Positions 17,250 to 26,271 of a stretch of DNA of 64,000 nucleotides are shown one piece after another. The translations under genes were made by a program, and so were the position numbers. The first letter of the stretch is position 1. The number at the start of each line of letters is the position of its first letter. The notes under the pieces were generated by a model. That model was not told where the DNA came from, did no database searches, and saw only the letters and a program-made list of their open reading frames with translations. The DNA is from Nitrospira tepida (lineage in GTDB: Bacteria > Nitrospirota > Nitrospiria > Nitrospirales > Nitrospiraceae): assembly GCF_947241125.1 (NCBI RefSeq), contig NZ_OX365700.1:1054001-1118000 (forward strand), written 5' to 3'.

Positions 17250-17541
17250 TTCTTTACTTGGGAAGCCTCGGCTTTCCTTAATCAAGTGCTCCGGTTCGAC
17301 CGCCCGAGGTTTTTCTGAAAACCCCGCTATCCGCAGCAATTCTCAGACTCCTCGGTTGACTAAAAAAGCGGTTCAATTCGATCAGCGCAGGCACCTCATG
17401 CGGCCCGCAACGGGGTAAATACTCCAATTGTTCAGGGCTTCCCCCCGCGTAGGGGCGATTGACAAACTCATTCAGGTTCCTTACAGATTCCCGGACGCCG
17501 TTGATCCCGTTCATCTTCATAACAGCGCAAGGAGCTGGTCC
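17250..17541. other. Intergenic region with a candidate promoter
   Basis: TTGACA (17459-17464), a 17-base spacer and TACAGA (17482-17487) precede the next gene by 55 bases and may drive the surface-polymer cluster. A minus-strand open frame (17520 to 17278) may be the 5' remnant of the gene split by the IS200-type element. Confidence 0.4.
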
Positions 17542-18843
17542 ATGCGAGTCATCATGCTGGCCGGTCTGTTTCTGCTCACGGTGCTTTCAACTCCGGTCCT
17601 GGCCTATCTGGATCCCGGATCCGGCAGCATGCTGGTGGCGGGATTGGTGGGCTTGTTGTCGAGCCTGCTGTTTTTCTTGAAGGGTCTGTATTACAAGGGC
17701 CTGCGAGGTTTCTTTCACAAGGTCGGCAAGCCGGTTCAAGAGGCGACCGCCGGGCAGGGGCTCGTGTTCTACTCGGAAGGGCGACAGTACTGGAACACGT
17801 TCCGCCCGCTCATCGACGAACTTGTCGGGCGAAATGAATCCTGCTTGTATTTGACTTCCGATGAACAAGATCCGGGACTCTTGTACTCGTCGGAACTGGT
17901 TCATGCCAAATATATCGGCGCCGGCACCAAGGCCTACGCACACCTGGCGATGCTGGAAGCCGCTGTCTGCGCCATGACCACCCCGGGCCTCGACGTCTTG
18001 CAGATCAAGCGGTCCAAGGGCGTGAAGCACTATGTATATCTCATTCATGCGCCCACCGATGTCGGCACCTACAAACAATATTCGTTCGACTACTTCGACT
18101 CGGTGTTCGTGAGCGGAGAGCATCAGATCCGGTCGCTCAGGAAACTGGAAGAATTGCGAGGGACCCCGCGGAAGGATCTCCGTAAAGTCGGCTGTCTCTA
18201 TTATGACGACATGCAACGACAGTTGCGGGAGCTCGACCCGGTCCCACGGAGCGAAACCCGGACCACCGTGCTCGTGGCGCCGACGTGGGGGCAGAACGGG
18301 CTCCTGAAAAGGTTGGGAACGCGGGTCCTTGCGCCTCTCCTGGACAAACAATGGACCATTATTCTGCGGCCTCACCCACAAACCTTTCTTTCTGAAAAAG
18401 ACCTGCTCGACAGCATCCGGGAGGAAGTGAGGAATCGTCCCAACCTGCTCTGGGATGACGATCCCGACCCTACCCAGTCCATGGCCGCCGCCGACGTGCT
18501 GATCTCGGATCTCTCCGGAATCGTGTTCGATTTCGCCTTCCTGTTCGAAAAACCGGTGATCACGCTGAAGTACGAGGTGAACAAGGTCGGGCAGGAGGCC
18601 TCCGATTTCCCCTGGGACTCCTGGGAACTGACGGTGCTCGATCGGGTCGGGGTGCGGATCGACGCGGACGACGTACAGCGATTGCCGGCGCTCATCGAAC
18701 AGGAGGTAGGGAACAAGGAACGAGGCCCGGCCATTCGTCGCCTGCGCGAGGAGTCGGTGGTCAACTTCGGCTCCGCGGCCAAAGACGCGGTCAACGAATT
18801 GCTGCGTATTCGAAGCGACTTCAGAAGTCGAGCGGTCGCCTAG
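17542..18843 (+). CDS. CDP-glycerol glycerophosphotransferase family protein
   Basis: 433 residues. Residues 1-21 are a signal-like hydrophobic segment. YLDPGSGS follows (22-29), then a second hydrophobic helix (about 33-52) and a basic KGLYYKGLRGFF stretch. The C-terminal half is a TagB/TagF-type glycosyltransferase-like fold: VAPTWGQNGLL (about 250), RPHPQTF (about 276), and SDLSGIVFDFAFLFEKPVI (about 323), where the acidic/Ser site binds CDP-glycerol in teichoic acid enzymes. In a Gram-negative setting it may add glycerol-phosphate-like units to a surface glycan. AAGGAG precedes the ATG. It heads a same-strand cluster with a methyltransferase, a YidC-like protein and a sulfatase-superfamily protein. 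Confidence 0.8.
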   Translation: MRVIMLAGLFLLTVLSTPVLAYLDPGSGSMLVAGLVGLLSSLLFFLKGLYYKGLRGFFHKVGKPVQEATAGQGLVFYSEGRQYWNTFRPLIDELVGRNESCLYLTSDEQDPGLLYSSELVHAKYIGAGTKAYAHLAMLEAAVCAMTTPGLDVLQIKRSKGVKHYVYLIHAPTDVGTYKQYSFDYFDSVFVSGEHQIRSLRKLEELRGTPRKDLRKVGCLYYDDMQRQLRELDPVPRSETRTTVLVAPTWGQNGLLKRLGTRVLAPLLDKQWTIILRPHPQTFLSEKDLLDSIREEVRNRPNLLWDDDPDPTQSMAAADVLISDLSGIVFDFAFLFEKPVITLKYEVNKVGQEASDFPWDSWELTVLDRVGVRIDADDVQRLPALIEQEVGNKERGPAIRRLREESVVNFGSAAKDAVNELLRIRSDFRSRAVA

Positions 18844-18913
18844 TCTGATCGTCATCGGGGCATGATCCGCTTCTCGATGTGGTCGGCCCCTCAGCATGGA
18901 AGAGGACTCAGTC

Positions 18914-19735
18914 ATGGCCTGGTCCAAGCCGCCGGTCTCAATGATCAGCAGAAATCAAGATCATGCGCCTGTGCTGTCGGACTACGTCCAGAAACATAAG
19001 GTGATGAGTTCCAAGACGGTCGTGCTCGACCTGTTGTGGCGAGGCAAGAAACAGTTCGCGTTTACGGTCAATGAGCATGTCTTCAATCCGATCGGGAGCA
19101 TCGTCGGGCATAAGCTCGTGGACCTGGTGCTGTCCGAAACGATCGACGTGGCCGGCAAGAGCGTCGTTGATCTCGGCTGCGGCAGCGGCGTGATCGGTCT
19201 GTGCGCCATTACCAGGAAGGCCAAGAAGGTCCTCTTTACCGACATCAATTCCCATATCGACGGCATTCAACGGCATCCGTTGTATCGGAAATGCGATGAA
19301 TGGCAGGTGCAGGATGTGTTGGCCAAGGTGCCGGATACGAGTTACGATCTCGTGCTCGTCCTGCCTCCATGGATGGTCGTTCAAGAGGACCGTCAGATTG
19401 CCAGCGACACGTTTGAGTCGGGGATTATGAGACCGGCGAATCTCTACATGAAGATCTTGGCCGATTCCGGCCGCGTGCTGAAGCCGGGCGGGCAGCTCGT
19501 GATCTGGCTGCGGACTCCGCTCGCGGCGTTTGACTCCTTCCTCGACTGTCTGGCGGCGGCCGCGCCTCAGTTCGACCTGGCATCCGCCGCCTTGCTCGCC
19601 CACGGCATTGAATCCTCCATCTGTCTCGACCACGAACCATCGCTGATGGGACGCTGGCTGTACAAACTCCAAAAGGGCGGCGTGGCCAACGACGGGCTTT
19701 GGACGATGCTGTCGTTGACAAAGGCAAAAGGCTAG
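18914..19735 (+). CDS. Class I SAM-dependent methyltransferase
   Basis: 273 residues (an ATG six codons upstream at 18896 is an alternative start). Motif I is VVDLGCGSGVIGL (about residues 84-96) and motif IV is VLVLPPW (about 145-151), the place where small-molecule or protein N-methyltransferases of the MTS/HemK group have NPPY. LKPGGQLVIWLR follows. The N-terminal 60 residues resemble the substrate lobe of PrmC-like enzymes. The substrate is unknown; its position within the polymer cluster suggests modification of a surface-polymer precursor or of an enzyme of the cluster. Confidence 0.8.
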   Translation: MAWSKPPVSMISRNQDHAPVLSDYVQKHKVMSSKTVVLDLLWRGKKQFAFTVNEHVFNPIGSIVGHKLVDLVLSETIDVAGKSVVDLGCGSGVIGLCAITRKAKKVLFTDINSHIDGIQRHPLYRKCDEWQVQDVLAKVPDTSYDLVLVLPPWMVVQEDRQIASDTFESGIMRPANLYMKILADSGRVLKPGGQLVIWLRTPLAAFDSFLDCLAAAAPQFDLASAALLAHGIESSICLDHEPSLMGRWLYKLQKGGVANDGLWTMLSLTKAKG

Positions 19736-19782
19736 GCGCAGCATGGCGGGCGCTCTCTTGCCCGAAGCGATTCAGTAGCGGC

Positions 19783-20514
19783 ATGGACATTCTGTATCAG
19801 ATTTTCATCCTCCCGATCGAAGCCGTGATGCACATGATCCTGTCGTCGAGCTATGCGGCGACCGGCAGCTACGGCCTTTCGATCTTTCTGCTCAGTCTGC
19901 TCATCAACGCAAGCCTGCTTCCCTTGTTCCATCTGGCTGAACGTTGGCAGGAAGCCGAACGCCAGGTCCAGAAGTTTCTCAAGCCCAAGCTGAGGGAGTT
20001 TCGGGAGGCCTTTTCGGGGGCCGAGCGGCACGCGATGGTTCAGACGCTGTACCGGCAGGTGGGCTATCACCCGATGTATGCGATGCGAAGCAGCGTCGGG
20101 CTGTTCCTGCAACTGCCCTTTTGGATCGCCGCGTATCAACTGCTTTCACACTATCAACCATTGAATGGCGCCTCTTTCCTGGCCTTCGACAACCTCGGCA
20201 AACCGGATGGTCTGCTCTGGGGCGAGAATGTGCTTCCGTTCATCATGACCGCGCTGAACCTGGCTGCCGCTTTCGTGTACACGAAGAGCCTCAGTCGAGC
20301 CGATCAGATCCAGCCCGTGCTGCTCGCCGTGCTGTTTCTCGTGTTGTTGTATGGCTCCCCCGCCGGCCTTCTCCTCTATTGGACGTTCAATAGTTTGTTC
20401 TCTCTCCTCCGTATTGCGTGGCTCAGCCGCGCGCAACAAAGGATCGCCCGCCAGCAGATCCGATTATCCCACCATCACGGAAGCTATCCTCAGCACAAGC
20501 AGGCTTCGTTGTGA
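19783..20514 (+). CDS. YidC/Oxa1-like membrane protein, atypical
   Basis: 243 residues with the YidC2 core: GLSIFLLSLLINASLLPL (first core helix, about 31-48), an amphipathic charged hairpin (50-90), LYRQVGYHPMYAMRSSVGLF where YidC has its NP-x-GC segment, LQLPFWIAAYQLL, and SPAGLLLYWTFNSLFSLL at the end. The groove Arg of YidC (in the IVR-x-x-x-x-PL motif; E. coli R366) aligns with Asn42. No large periplasmic domain. A separate housekeeping yidC would normally sit beside rnpA/rpmH, so this looks like a specialised paralogue. Its 3' end overlaps the next gene by 4 bases (GTGA). About three quarters identical to the N-terminal module of the fusion gene at 23473. Confidence 0.85.
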   Translation: MDILYQIFILPIEAVMHMILSSSYAATGSYGLSIFLLSLLINASLLPLFHLAERWQEAERQVQKFLKPKLREFREAFSGAERHAMVQTLYRQVGYHPMYAMRSSVGLFLQLPFWIAAYQLLSHYQPLNGASFLAFDNLGKPDGLLWGENVLPFIMTALNLAAAFVYTKSLSRADQIQPVLLAVLFLVLLYGSPAGLLLYWTFNSLFSLLRIAWLSRAQQRIARQQIRLSHHHGSYPQHKQASL

Positions 20515-22742
20515 ACCAGGTTGGCGGAACGGATCAACTCGACAGTACGAGCCAATCCGGCCTCGGACGAATAGCAGACGACCACGGTCGAAAGGGGATC
20601 CACTTTCTTGACCTCCCATTGGGGCACAGCCTCGTGCTCTTTCTTGTTATCGTCGCTCTTCATGCGGGCATGCTGTCAGGCTGGTTCGCGTCCGATGATG
20701 GAACCCGGCCGGCCATCATCCTGGGCATCGGCGCGAGTATCGTCCTTCTTGCCTATCTCTGCTTGGCATTCTCGCTGAACACCCGTCCTGCGCCGAAGCG
20801 AGATTTGCGACAACCATTCAACGTGGCATTGGTCTGGCTGTCGTTTGCAGCCATTGTCCTTGTTGATGGCGCGTGGCTTTCCCACGCCTATCCGAATTTG
20901 CACCCGGCGAAGACGCTCGGGGGCATTTTCCTGCTGCTCCCGTTCTTGCTGTTCGCTTCCCCGCTATGTGGCGCCATGCCGGCCGTGAGAAACATGCCGG
21001 AAAGCCATTGGCTGTACCTCATCAGTACGTCGCTGAGCGCCTTTGTCGTGTTTATTGCCAACCCGATAGGTCTCTACGTGTCGTCAAACGAGGATTTCGT
21101 CGGCGGCGTCTACAAGGTCGCCGGTACCTTGCTCGCCTTGTTTGGGGCCGCCTTCCTCGCGCTCACAGCTCTGTACCTGCTCCTGGACAAGCCGGCGAGA
21201 AACGGGCTGACGCTGTTGTCCGTCTTTTCAGCGGTCAGTGTGATGGTCTACTCGTCGATAGGGCTGAAGCGTGCCGGACTCATGACCCATTTCATTCTGC
21301 ATATCCCCGAAGGATTGGTGCTGGCAAGCTATGAAATCGTCGCCGAGATAGCCGCTTTGCTCGTGCTGTTTGGCGCGGCCAGCTACGCGACGATACGATA
21401 TCGACAGGAAGTGACGTATGTGGTCGGCGCGATGCTGGCGACTTCCCTGGCAGTCACTGCGGTGGATATGCACGGCGCGGAGAACAACGCCGCCGCGGCC
21501 AAAGCCTTCCCCGCCGATCACGCCGATATCATCGGGTTTTCACGTGAGCGAAATGTCTTAATTCTCATGCTCGACGGATTTCCGGGCGGACTGCTGAAGA
21601 CCATCATGGCCGAAGTGCCGGATGTATTGAGGGAGTTTCAGGGATTCACATGGTATCCCAATACGTTGTCAGCGGGTTTTGAGACCATGACCGGGATCGC
21701 GGTCTTGGCTGGAGGGCCGAAGTATAGCGCCCAGGAAATAAACAGTCGGAATTATGAGACCGTGGGAAGCGCGATCAATGAGGCGTACGGCGTCTACGTC
21801 GACGCGTTTGCCCCCAAGGGCTATCAGGTCACCTATGTGAATCCGGCTTTTTATAAGTGTGAGGGAGCGGACAAGCGGATCCATTGCATTGATTCGACTC
21901 TGCCTTACGGGGTTTATTACCGCGATAAGGAAGAGCCGGAGGCCCCTCTGTTGCAAGGAGACTCCCATGTGCCGATTCTTCTCGCGATGGTGAGCCTGCT
22001 CAAGGCTTCTCCGTTTATTCTGAAATCCCGGATCTACGACAATGAGAACTATCTTGGCGCCAATGCGTTGGCACAAAAGAGTGCGATCTTGAATACGACC
22101 AAGGTGATGGAGGGCTGGGGCTTTCTGCGCATGCTCGCCCGCGAGAGCCATGCCGACAGCACATCGAAAACCTTTAAGTTTATTCAGTTGAATCTGCCTC
22201 ATGGGCCGAACGCCTTGAATCACGAGTGTAAATTGAGGCCGGAAACGGCCACCATGCTCACCGAATCGGTCTGCGCTCTGAAAGCGGTGGGTGCGCTCTT
22301 AACCTGGATGAGAGAAGTCGGCATATACGACGTGACCAAGATTGTGGTGGTGTCCGACCACGGGTGGCATATCGATAATCCCATGTTTGCGCCTGGGTTT
22401 GAGAAAGTGTTCCCGCAATTGGATGGATTCTTTGCCTACGTGCCCGGCCATGTGCAGCCTCTCCTGCTCGTGAAGGATTTTGACGCGAAGGGGGATTTCC
22501 GTCGGGCGGATACCTTCCTTTCCAATGCCGACGTGCCAGCAATAGTCTGTGGCGCCGAACAGGGATGCCGAGACATAGGCCCCGATCCCATTGCCAACAG
22601 CGTGGGACCGAGGAAGCTCTATTTCACCTATGCGAGTTGGCCCCGGGGGTTTATCAGAAAACAAAAACAATATGACATCAAGGCGATTTTTGAAGTACGG
22701 GATAGCATCTTTGCTCCGGAGAATTGGACGAGGATCAAATAG
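20511..22742 (+). CDS. Membrane sulfatase/alkaline-phosphatase superfamily protein
   Basis: 743 residues with a GTG start overlapping the yidC-like stop. Residues about 45-320 contain around eight hydrophobic helices. The C-terminal extracytoplasmic domain starts with the metal site NVLILMLDGFPGG (about 347) and contains VVVSDHGWHI (about 612-621), as in sulfatases and LTA-synthase-type phosphoglycerol transferases. SAGFETMTGIAVLAGG may hold the nucleophile Thr. In this superfamily a membrane anchor with this domain usually means transfer or hydrolysis of phospho- or sulfo-groups on lipids or surface glycans. Coupled translation with the YidC-like protein implies a joint function. Confidence 0.8.
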   Translation: MNQVGGTDQLDSTSQSGLGRIADDHGRKGIHFLDLPLGHSLVLFLVIVALHAGMLSGWFASDDGTRPAIILGIGASIVLLAYLCLAFSLNTRPAPKRDLRQPFNVALVWLSFAAIVLVDGAWLSHAYPNLHPAKTLGGIFLLLPFLLFASPLCGAMPAVRNMPESHWLYLISTSLSAFVVFIANPIGLYVSSNEDFVGGVYKVAGTLLALFGAAFLALTALYLLLDKPARNGLTLLSVFSAVSVMVYSSIGLKRAGLMTHFILHIPEGLVLASYEIVAEIAALLVLFGAASYATIRYRQEVTYVVGAMLATSLAVTAVDMHGAENNAAAAKAFPADHADIIGFSRERNVLILMLDGFPGGLLKTIMAEVPDVLREFQGFTWYPNTLSAGFETMTGIAVLAGGPKYSAQEINSRNYETVGSAINEAYGVYVDAFAPKGYQVTYVNPAFYKCEGADKRIHCIDSTLPYGVYYRDKEEPEAPLLQGDSHVPILLAMVSLLKASPFILKSRIYDNENYLGANALAQKSAILNTTKVMEGWGFLRMLARESHADSTSKTFKFIQLNLPHGPNALNHECKLRPETATMLTESVCALKAVGALLTWMREVGIYDVTKIVVVSDHGWHIDNPMFAPGFEKVFPQLDGFFAYVPGHVQPLLLVKDFDAKGDFRRADTFLSNADVPAIVCGAEQGCRDIGPDPIANSVGPRKLYFTYASWPRGFIRKQKQYDIKAIFEVRDSIFAPENWTRIK

Positions 22743-23472
22743 CGAGTGGGCCATGTGACCGGGTATCGGCCGGCGGCGGGGATAGTCCGCTTCCGATGCC
22801 TCGATCACCTCCCGAGCCTCGGCAGGTGACAGGGCCTGACGGCCAATCAAACCTACCCAATCGGCCGTCTGACCTGTTCCCGTTTCCTCAGGTCGTCAAC
22901 AGCAGTCACTGCCGCCACAGAGCCGCGTGTCCGTTTCCTTGTGGAAGTTGAGACGGCCAGGACCGCCGCACCTTCAGTTCCCCCCTTCAGCCGCCATATT
23001 CTCCGCTCTCGGTTGACCCAGCGAGCTGGTCCTGGATGCGCGCGTCCACTCGCCCGATGTCGAACGCGCTGAGCACCTCGGTCTCATTCAACCAGGGATT
23101 TCCCCAGCCTGCGTATTCGTCGAGAGTGATATTCTTGCCGAACCCAGGAAGATATTCCGGGTCAGATCGACACGCAAGAATTGCCCCGTGCGCGTGGTGA
23201 TTCTACTCCAGTGAGAGGTCCCCGCCTGGTAGGGGGGAAGACGAGGTTCAGCGCTTTGCGCTGGACAGCCGCAGCTTGCGTTCTGAGAGCGCCACGTTCG
23301 GAAGGGGTGAGCATCTACCACCTGCTCTGGCGCAGTTACACGAGTGTGATTTCCCCGGGGTGAGCCGGAAGCCCAACGGCGGACTCTGGATGATTCGGTC
23401 TTGACAAGATGGAAAGATTACGGGCACCCGCGGTCCCTCCCCCTGGAGCAACCGACGCAACTTGAAAGCGGC
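22743..23472. other. Intergenic region between the two YidC/sulfatase units
   Basis: About 730 bases without an intact gene. It holds a probable gene remnant on the minus strand (22987-23203). A TTGACA at 23402-23407 has no convincing -10. The downstream fusion gene has no obvious Shine-Dalgarno. Confidence 0.5.
22987..23203 (-). pseudogene. Unidentified gene remnant
   Basis: The minus strand reads a coding-like C-terminus: PEYLPGFGKNITLDEYAG, then WGNPWLNETEVLSAFDIGRV and a stop at 22987-22989. Just upstream, another frame carries SRITTRTGQFLRVDLTRN, and the two would join across a one-base shift near 23155. I do not recognise the family. It lies between two duplicated units, so it may be a relic of the gene that stood there before or during the duplication. 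Confidence 0.35.
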
Positions 23473-25971
23473 ATGGACGTCCTGTACCACCTACTCATCC
23501 TCCCCATTGAAAGCGCCATGGAGGTCATTCTGTCATGGCTCTATGCCGCGACCGGCAGCTATGGCCTTGCGATTTTCCTTCTCAGTCTGCTCATCAACGT
23601 GAGTCTTCTCCCGCTGTTTCAGCTAGCCGAACGCTGGCAGGAGGCTGAACGCCAGGCCCAGAGGGTTCTCAAGCCAAAATTGAAGGAGTTTCGCCAGGCT
23701 TTTTCGGGCGCGGAACGGCACGCGATGATCCAGACGTTGTATCGGCAGATGGACTATCACCCCATCTATGCGATGCGCAGCAGCATCGGCCTCTTCCTTC
23801 AGTTGCCCTTCTGGATCGCCGCCTATCAACTCCTGAGTCGGTATGAGCCGCTGCAGGGCGCCTCCTTCCTGATCCTGGACGATCTGGGCGAGCCGGACCG
23901 TCTGCTGTGGGGCGCGAACCTGCTTCCCTTCGTCATGACGGGGCTGAATGTGGCGGCCGCGTTCGCCTATACTAAAACCCTCAACCGTGTGGAACAAATC
24001 CAGCCGCTGGTGCTCGCGGCAGTGTTTCTCGTCTTGCTGTACCCCGCCCCGTCCGGTCTTCTTCTGTATTGGACCTTCAACAGCCTCTTCTCCCTGCTGA
24101 GGATCGTCGCCTACATGCCAAGCGAAGGGAGATTCTCAGGGCTCGTCGGGACCGCGTGCGCGGAGGCCGCGCAAGGTCGGGAACGTTGGCCGGGCCGATC
24201 CGTAGGGGAGGGCTTTCGCCCTCCGATGCCGAGAGCGTGGCTCCCGGACCGCCGAACGATCTTGGAAAGCCCCTACCTGTTTGCCCTATTGGCCGGCCTC
24301 TGGCCGATCGTGTTCTATGTGAGCAACAACTGGTTCATGGTCGAGACGTCGAAGATTCCGCTCATCGTCATGGCGGTCTCCGCGCTCTGCGGCCTGTCGT
24401 TGAGCCTGTGGTACCTCGTGGTCGCCCGTGTCGTTTGCAGCGGCGATGATCGTGAAAGGCCGCACACGGCCCTGAGGAGTCTGGTCTTTCTGGCGGTGGT
24501 GATGATGGCGTACCTGCTCAGACGAACGCTCATGCCGATGGCGGGAAACAATGCGGCCGTTTTTCTTATTGGGGTGTTCTTCATGGCATCGGCCGTGGGG
24601 TGGTTGGCTCCGAGGGTGCAGCTTGCGCGTTTGAACGTAATGCTGGCGGCCATGGTTCTGGTGCACGTCGTGATGGGCGTCAACTCGGTGATCGCCTCGA
24701 AATCCGGCCCGATGGTGCTGTTCGATCAAGAGGACAGCGGGGAACGTCAGGCCCTGTATGCCAAAGTCAGGTTCGCCCGGACGCCCAATGTGTATTACAT
24801 CGTGCCGGATGCCTATCCCAATGCCGAAGGGCTGAAAACGGTATTCGGCCTTGACCCGGGCGAGTTCTACGAGCGGCTGAAGGCACAAGGGTTTGCGATC
24901 TATCCCTCTGCTTTGAGCAACTATATGTCGACCCTCGCCTCGATGAGTTCCATCTTGGGCATGGACCACCATTATTATCGCGGGGGCATCGGCAACTTTG
25001 AGTTCCTGAACGCCAGGCAATTTATCGTAAGCGAGCAGAATCCCGTCGTGAAGATCTTTCGGAACAATGGATACCAGGTCCATTATGTCCATGAGACGGA
25101 CTACCTGTTTTGGAATGGGTGTTTGGTCGACTCGTGCGTTCCCAGCGGGGGCTGGGGGGAGTTCAGGGATATTCTGCTCGCACCCAGCCTGAATCTCTTG
25201 CCGGTGTTTGGGGGTGCGGCGCCATCAGCCGGAACAGGCCGGATCGGAGAGAGTCTCGAGGATCTCAAGCAGACGCGCCCGGCCTTTCTAGACAGGGTTC
25301 GAGCGCACATCGAGGCAATGTCACGGGAGGAGACGCCTCACTTCACCTATATTCACGGGAGCAGGCCGGGCCACAGCGTCGCGGGCGAACAAACGGCGGA
25401 GCAGTTGGCGGGTTTCCGCGACGAGTTTCCCGAACGGGTCCGACTCGCCAATGACGAAATCGTGAACTTTGTTGAGCAGATCCTGACGCATGATCCGAAC
25501 TCGCTGATTATCGTGAATGCCGACCATGGCGGGTGGGGCTACGGCAACTTCAATTACACGAAGGAGGACATCCTCGATGATGTCCCCGATGAACTGCTGA
25601 CTCTGGACCATCTCGGGGCGCTGCTGGCGATCCGGTGGCCGGATAATGGCTCGCCGCAGCATGCCATCGACATCCGAACGAACGTGAACGTCTTTCCACA
25701 CGTGTTCGCGTATCTCAGCGACAGCCGCGACATTCTCAAGTTCAATGCGCGCGACGACGGCTACCTCGCCAGGGGATGGGGCGTCAACCAAACGTTGCGA
25801 CTGGCGATGGAAGACGGAGCCATCCTGGCGCGCTTGCGCGAGCCCGAGCAGCGCCAGAAGATTCCTCCTCGACGCACCAGCCGAATCGCCAGGTCGGTTG
25901 CCGTAGAGTCGCAGCGTCCTCTACACGACGTATCCACCGACGGCCAACAATCGGAGCAGGAAGGCGGTTGA
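23473..25971 (+). CDS. Fusion of YidC/Oxa1-like module and membrane sulfatase-superfamily module
   Basis: 832 residues. Residues 1-235 are a YidC2-like module (GLAIFLLSLLINVSLLPL, LFLQLPFWIAAYQLLS, APSGLLLYWTFNSLF), again with Asn42 where YidC has its groove Arg. Residues about 236-275 are a Gly/Arg/Pro-rich linker whose DNA contains a 7-bp hairpin (24207-24224). Residues about 278-430 form five or so membrane helices. About 438-800 is a sulfatase-like domain with NVYYIVPDAYPNAEG, the substrate-side TYIHGSRPGHS (about 627) and VNADHGGWGYGN (about 681). The same two functions are separate, overlapping genes at 19783 and 20511, so this is a natural fusion of an interacting pair. The ATG matches the start of the paralogue. 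Confidence 0.85.
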   Translation: MDVLYHLLILPIESAMEVILSWLYAATGSYGLAIFLLSLLINVSLLPLFQLAERWQEAERQAQRVLKPKLKEFRQAFSGAERHAMIQTLYRQMDYHPIYAMRSSIGLFLQLPFWIAAYQLLSRYEPLQGASFLILDDLGEPDRLLWGANLLPFVMTGLNVAAAFAYTKTLNRVEQIQPLVLAAVFLVLLYPAPSGLLLYWTFNSLFSLLRIVAYMPSEGRFSGLVGTACAEAAQGRERWPGRSVGEGFRPPMPRAWLPDRRTILESPYLFALLAGLWPIVFYVSNNWFMVETSKIPLIVMAVSALCGLSLSLWYLVVARVVCSGDDRERPHTALRSLVFLAVVMMAYLLRRTLMPMAGNNAAVFLIGVFFMASAVGWLAPRVQLARLNVMLAAMVLVHVVMGVNSVIASKSGPMVLFDQEDSGERQALYAKVRFARTPNVYYIVPDAYPNAEGLKTVFGLDPGEFYERLKAQGFAIYPSALSNYMSTLASMSSILGMDHHYYRGGIGNFEFLNARQFIVSEQNPVVKIFRNNGYQVHYVHETDYLFWNGCLVDSCVPSGGWGEFRDILLAPSLNLLPVFGGAAPSAGTGRIGESLEDLKQTRPAFLDRVRAHIEAMSREETPHFTYIHGSRPGHSVAGEQTAEQLAGFRDEFPERVRLANDEIVNFVEQILTHDPNSLIIVNADHGGWGYGNFNYTKEDILDDVPDELLTLDHLGALLAIRWPDNGSPQHAIDIRTNVNVFPHVFAYLSDSRDILKFNARDDGYLARGWGVNQTLRLAMEDGAILARLREPEQRQKIPPRRTSRIARSVAVESQRPLHDVSTDGQQSEQEGG

Positions 25972-26271
25972 CGGGCAGAACGGGGCAGCCTGATGGTCGT
26001 CAGGTGGCTCGACGGGCCGGCCCCGCGACCGGCCGTCGTGCCCTGGCCGGACTATACGATCTGCTCGCCAACGGCATCGTGCGACGAAGCCTTGACGACC
26101 ACCGTGTAACTAGAGGTTAGTAACTAGGGGTCTGGTCTTGCAAGCACACTTCGAGGAAGCGAACGCCGTCCACAGGTCATTCTCCACCTCGATATTCTGA
26201 CCCCTGGCTCTCCGATATCAGCTTCCTTCTCAACTACGGGGCTTCGCGCCTGGCTCCATCTGTGGTTCCCC
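25972..26271. repeat. Intergenic region with REP-like repeats
   Basis: AGGGGTCTG (26126-26134) and CTGACCCCT (26197-26205) are inverted with one mismatch, the ends seen in REP-like remnants. GTAACTAG occurs twice (near 26106 and 26120). A CCTGA/TCAGG hairpin sits near 25991-26007. No gene seen. Confidence 0.4.
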
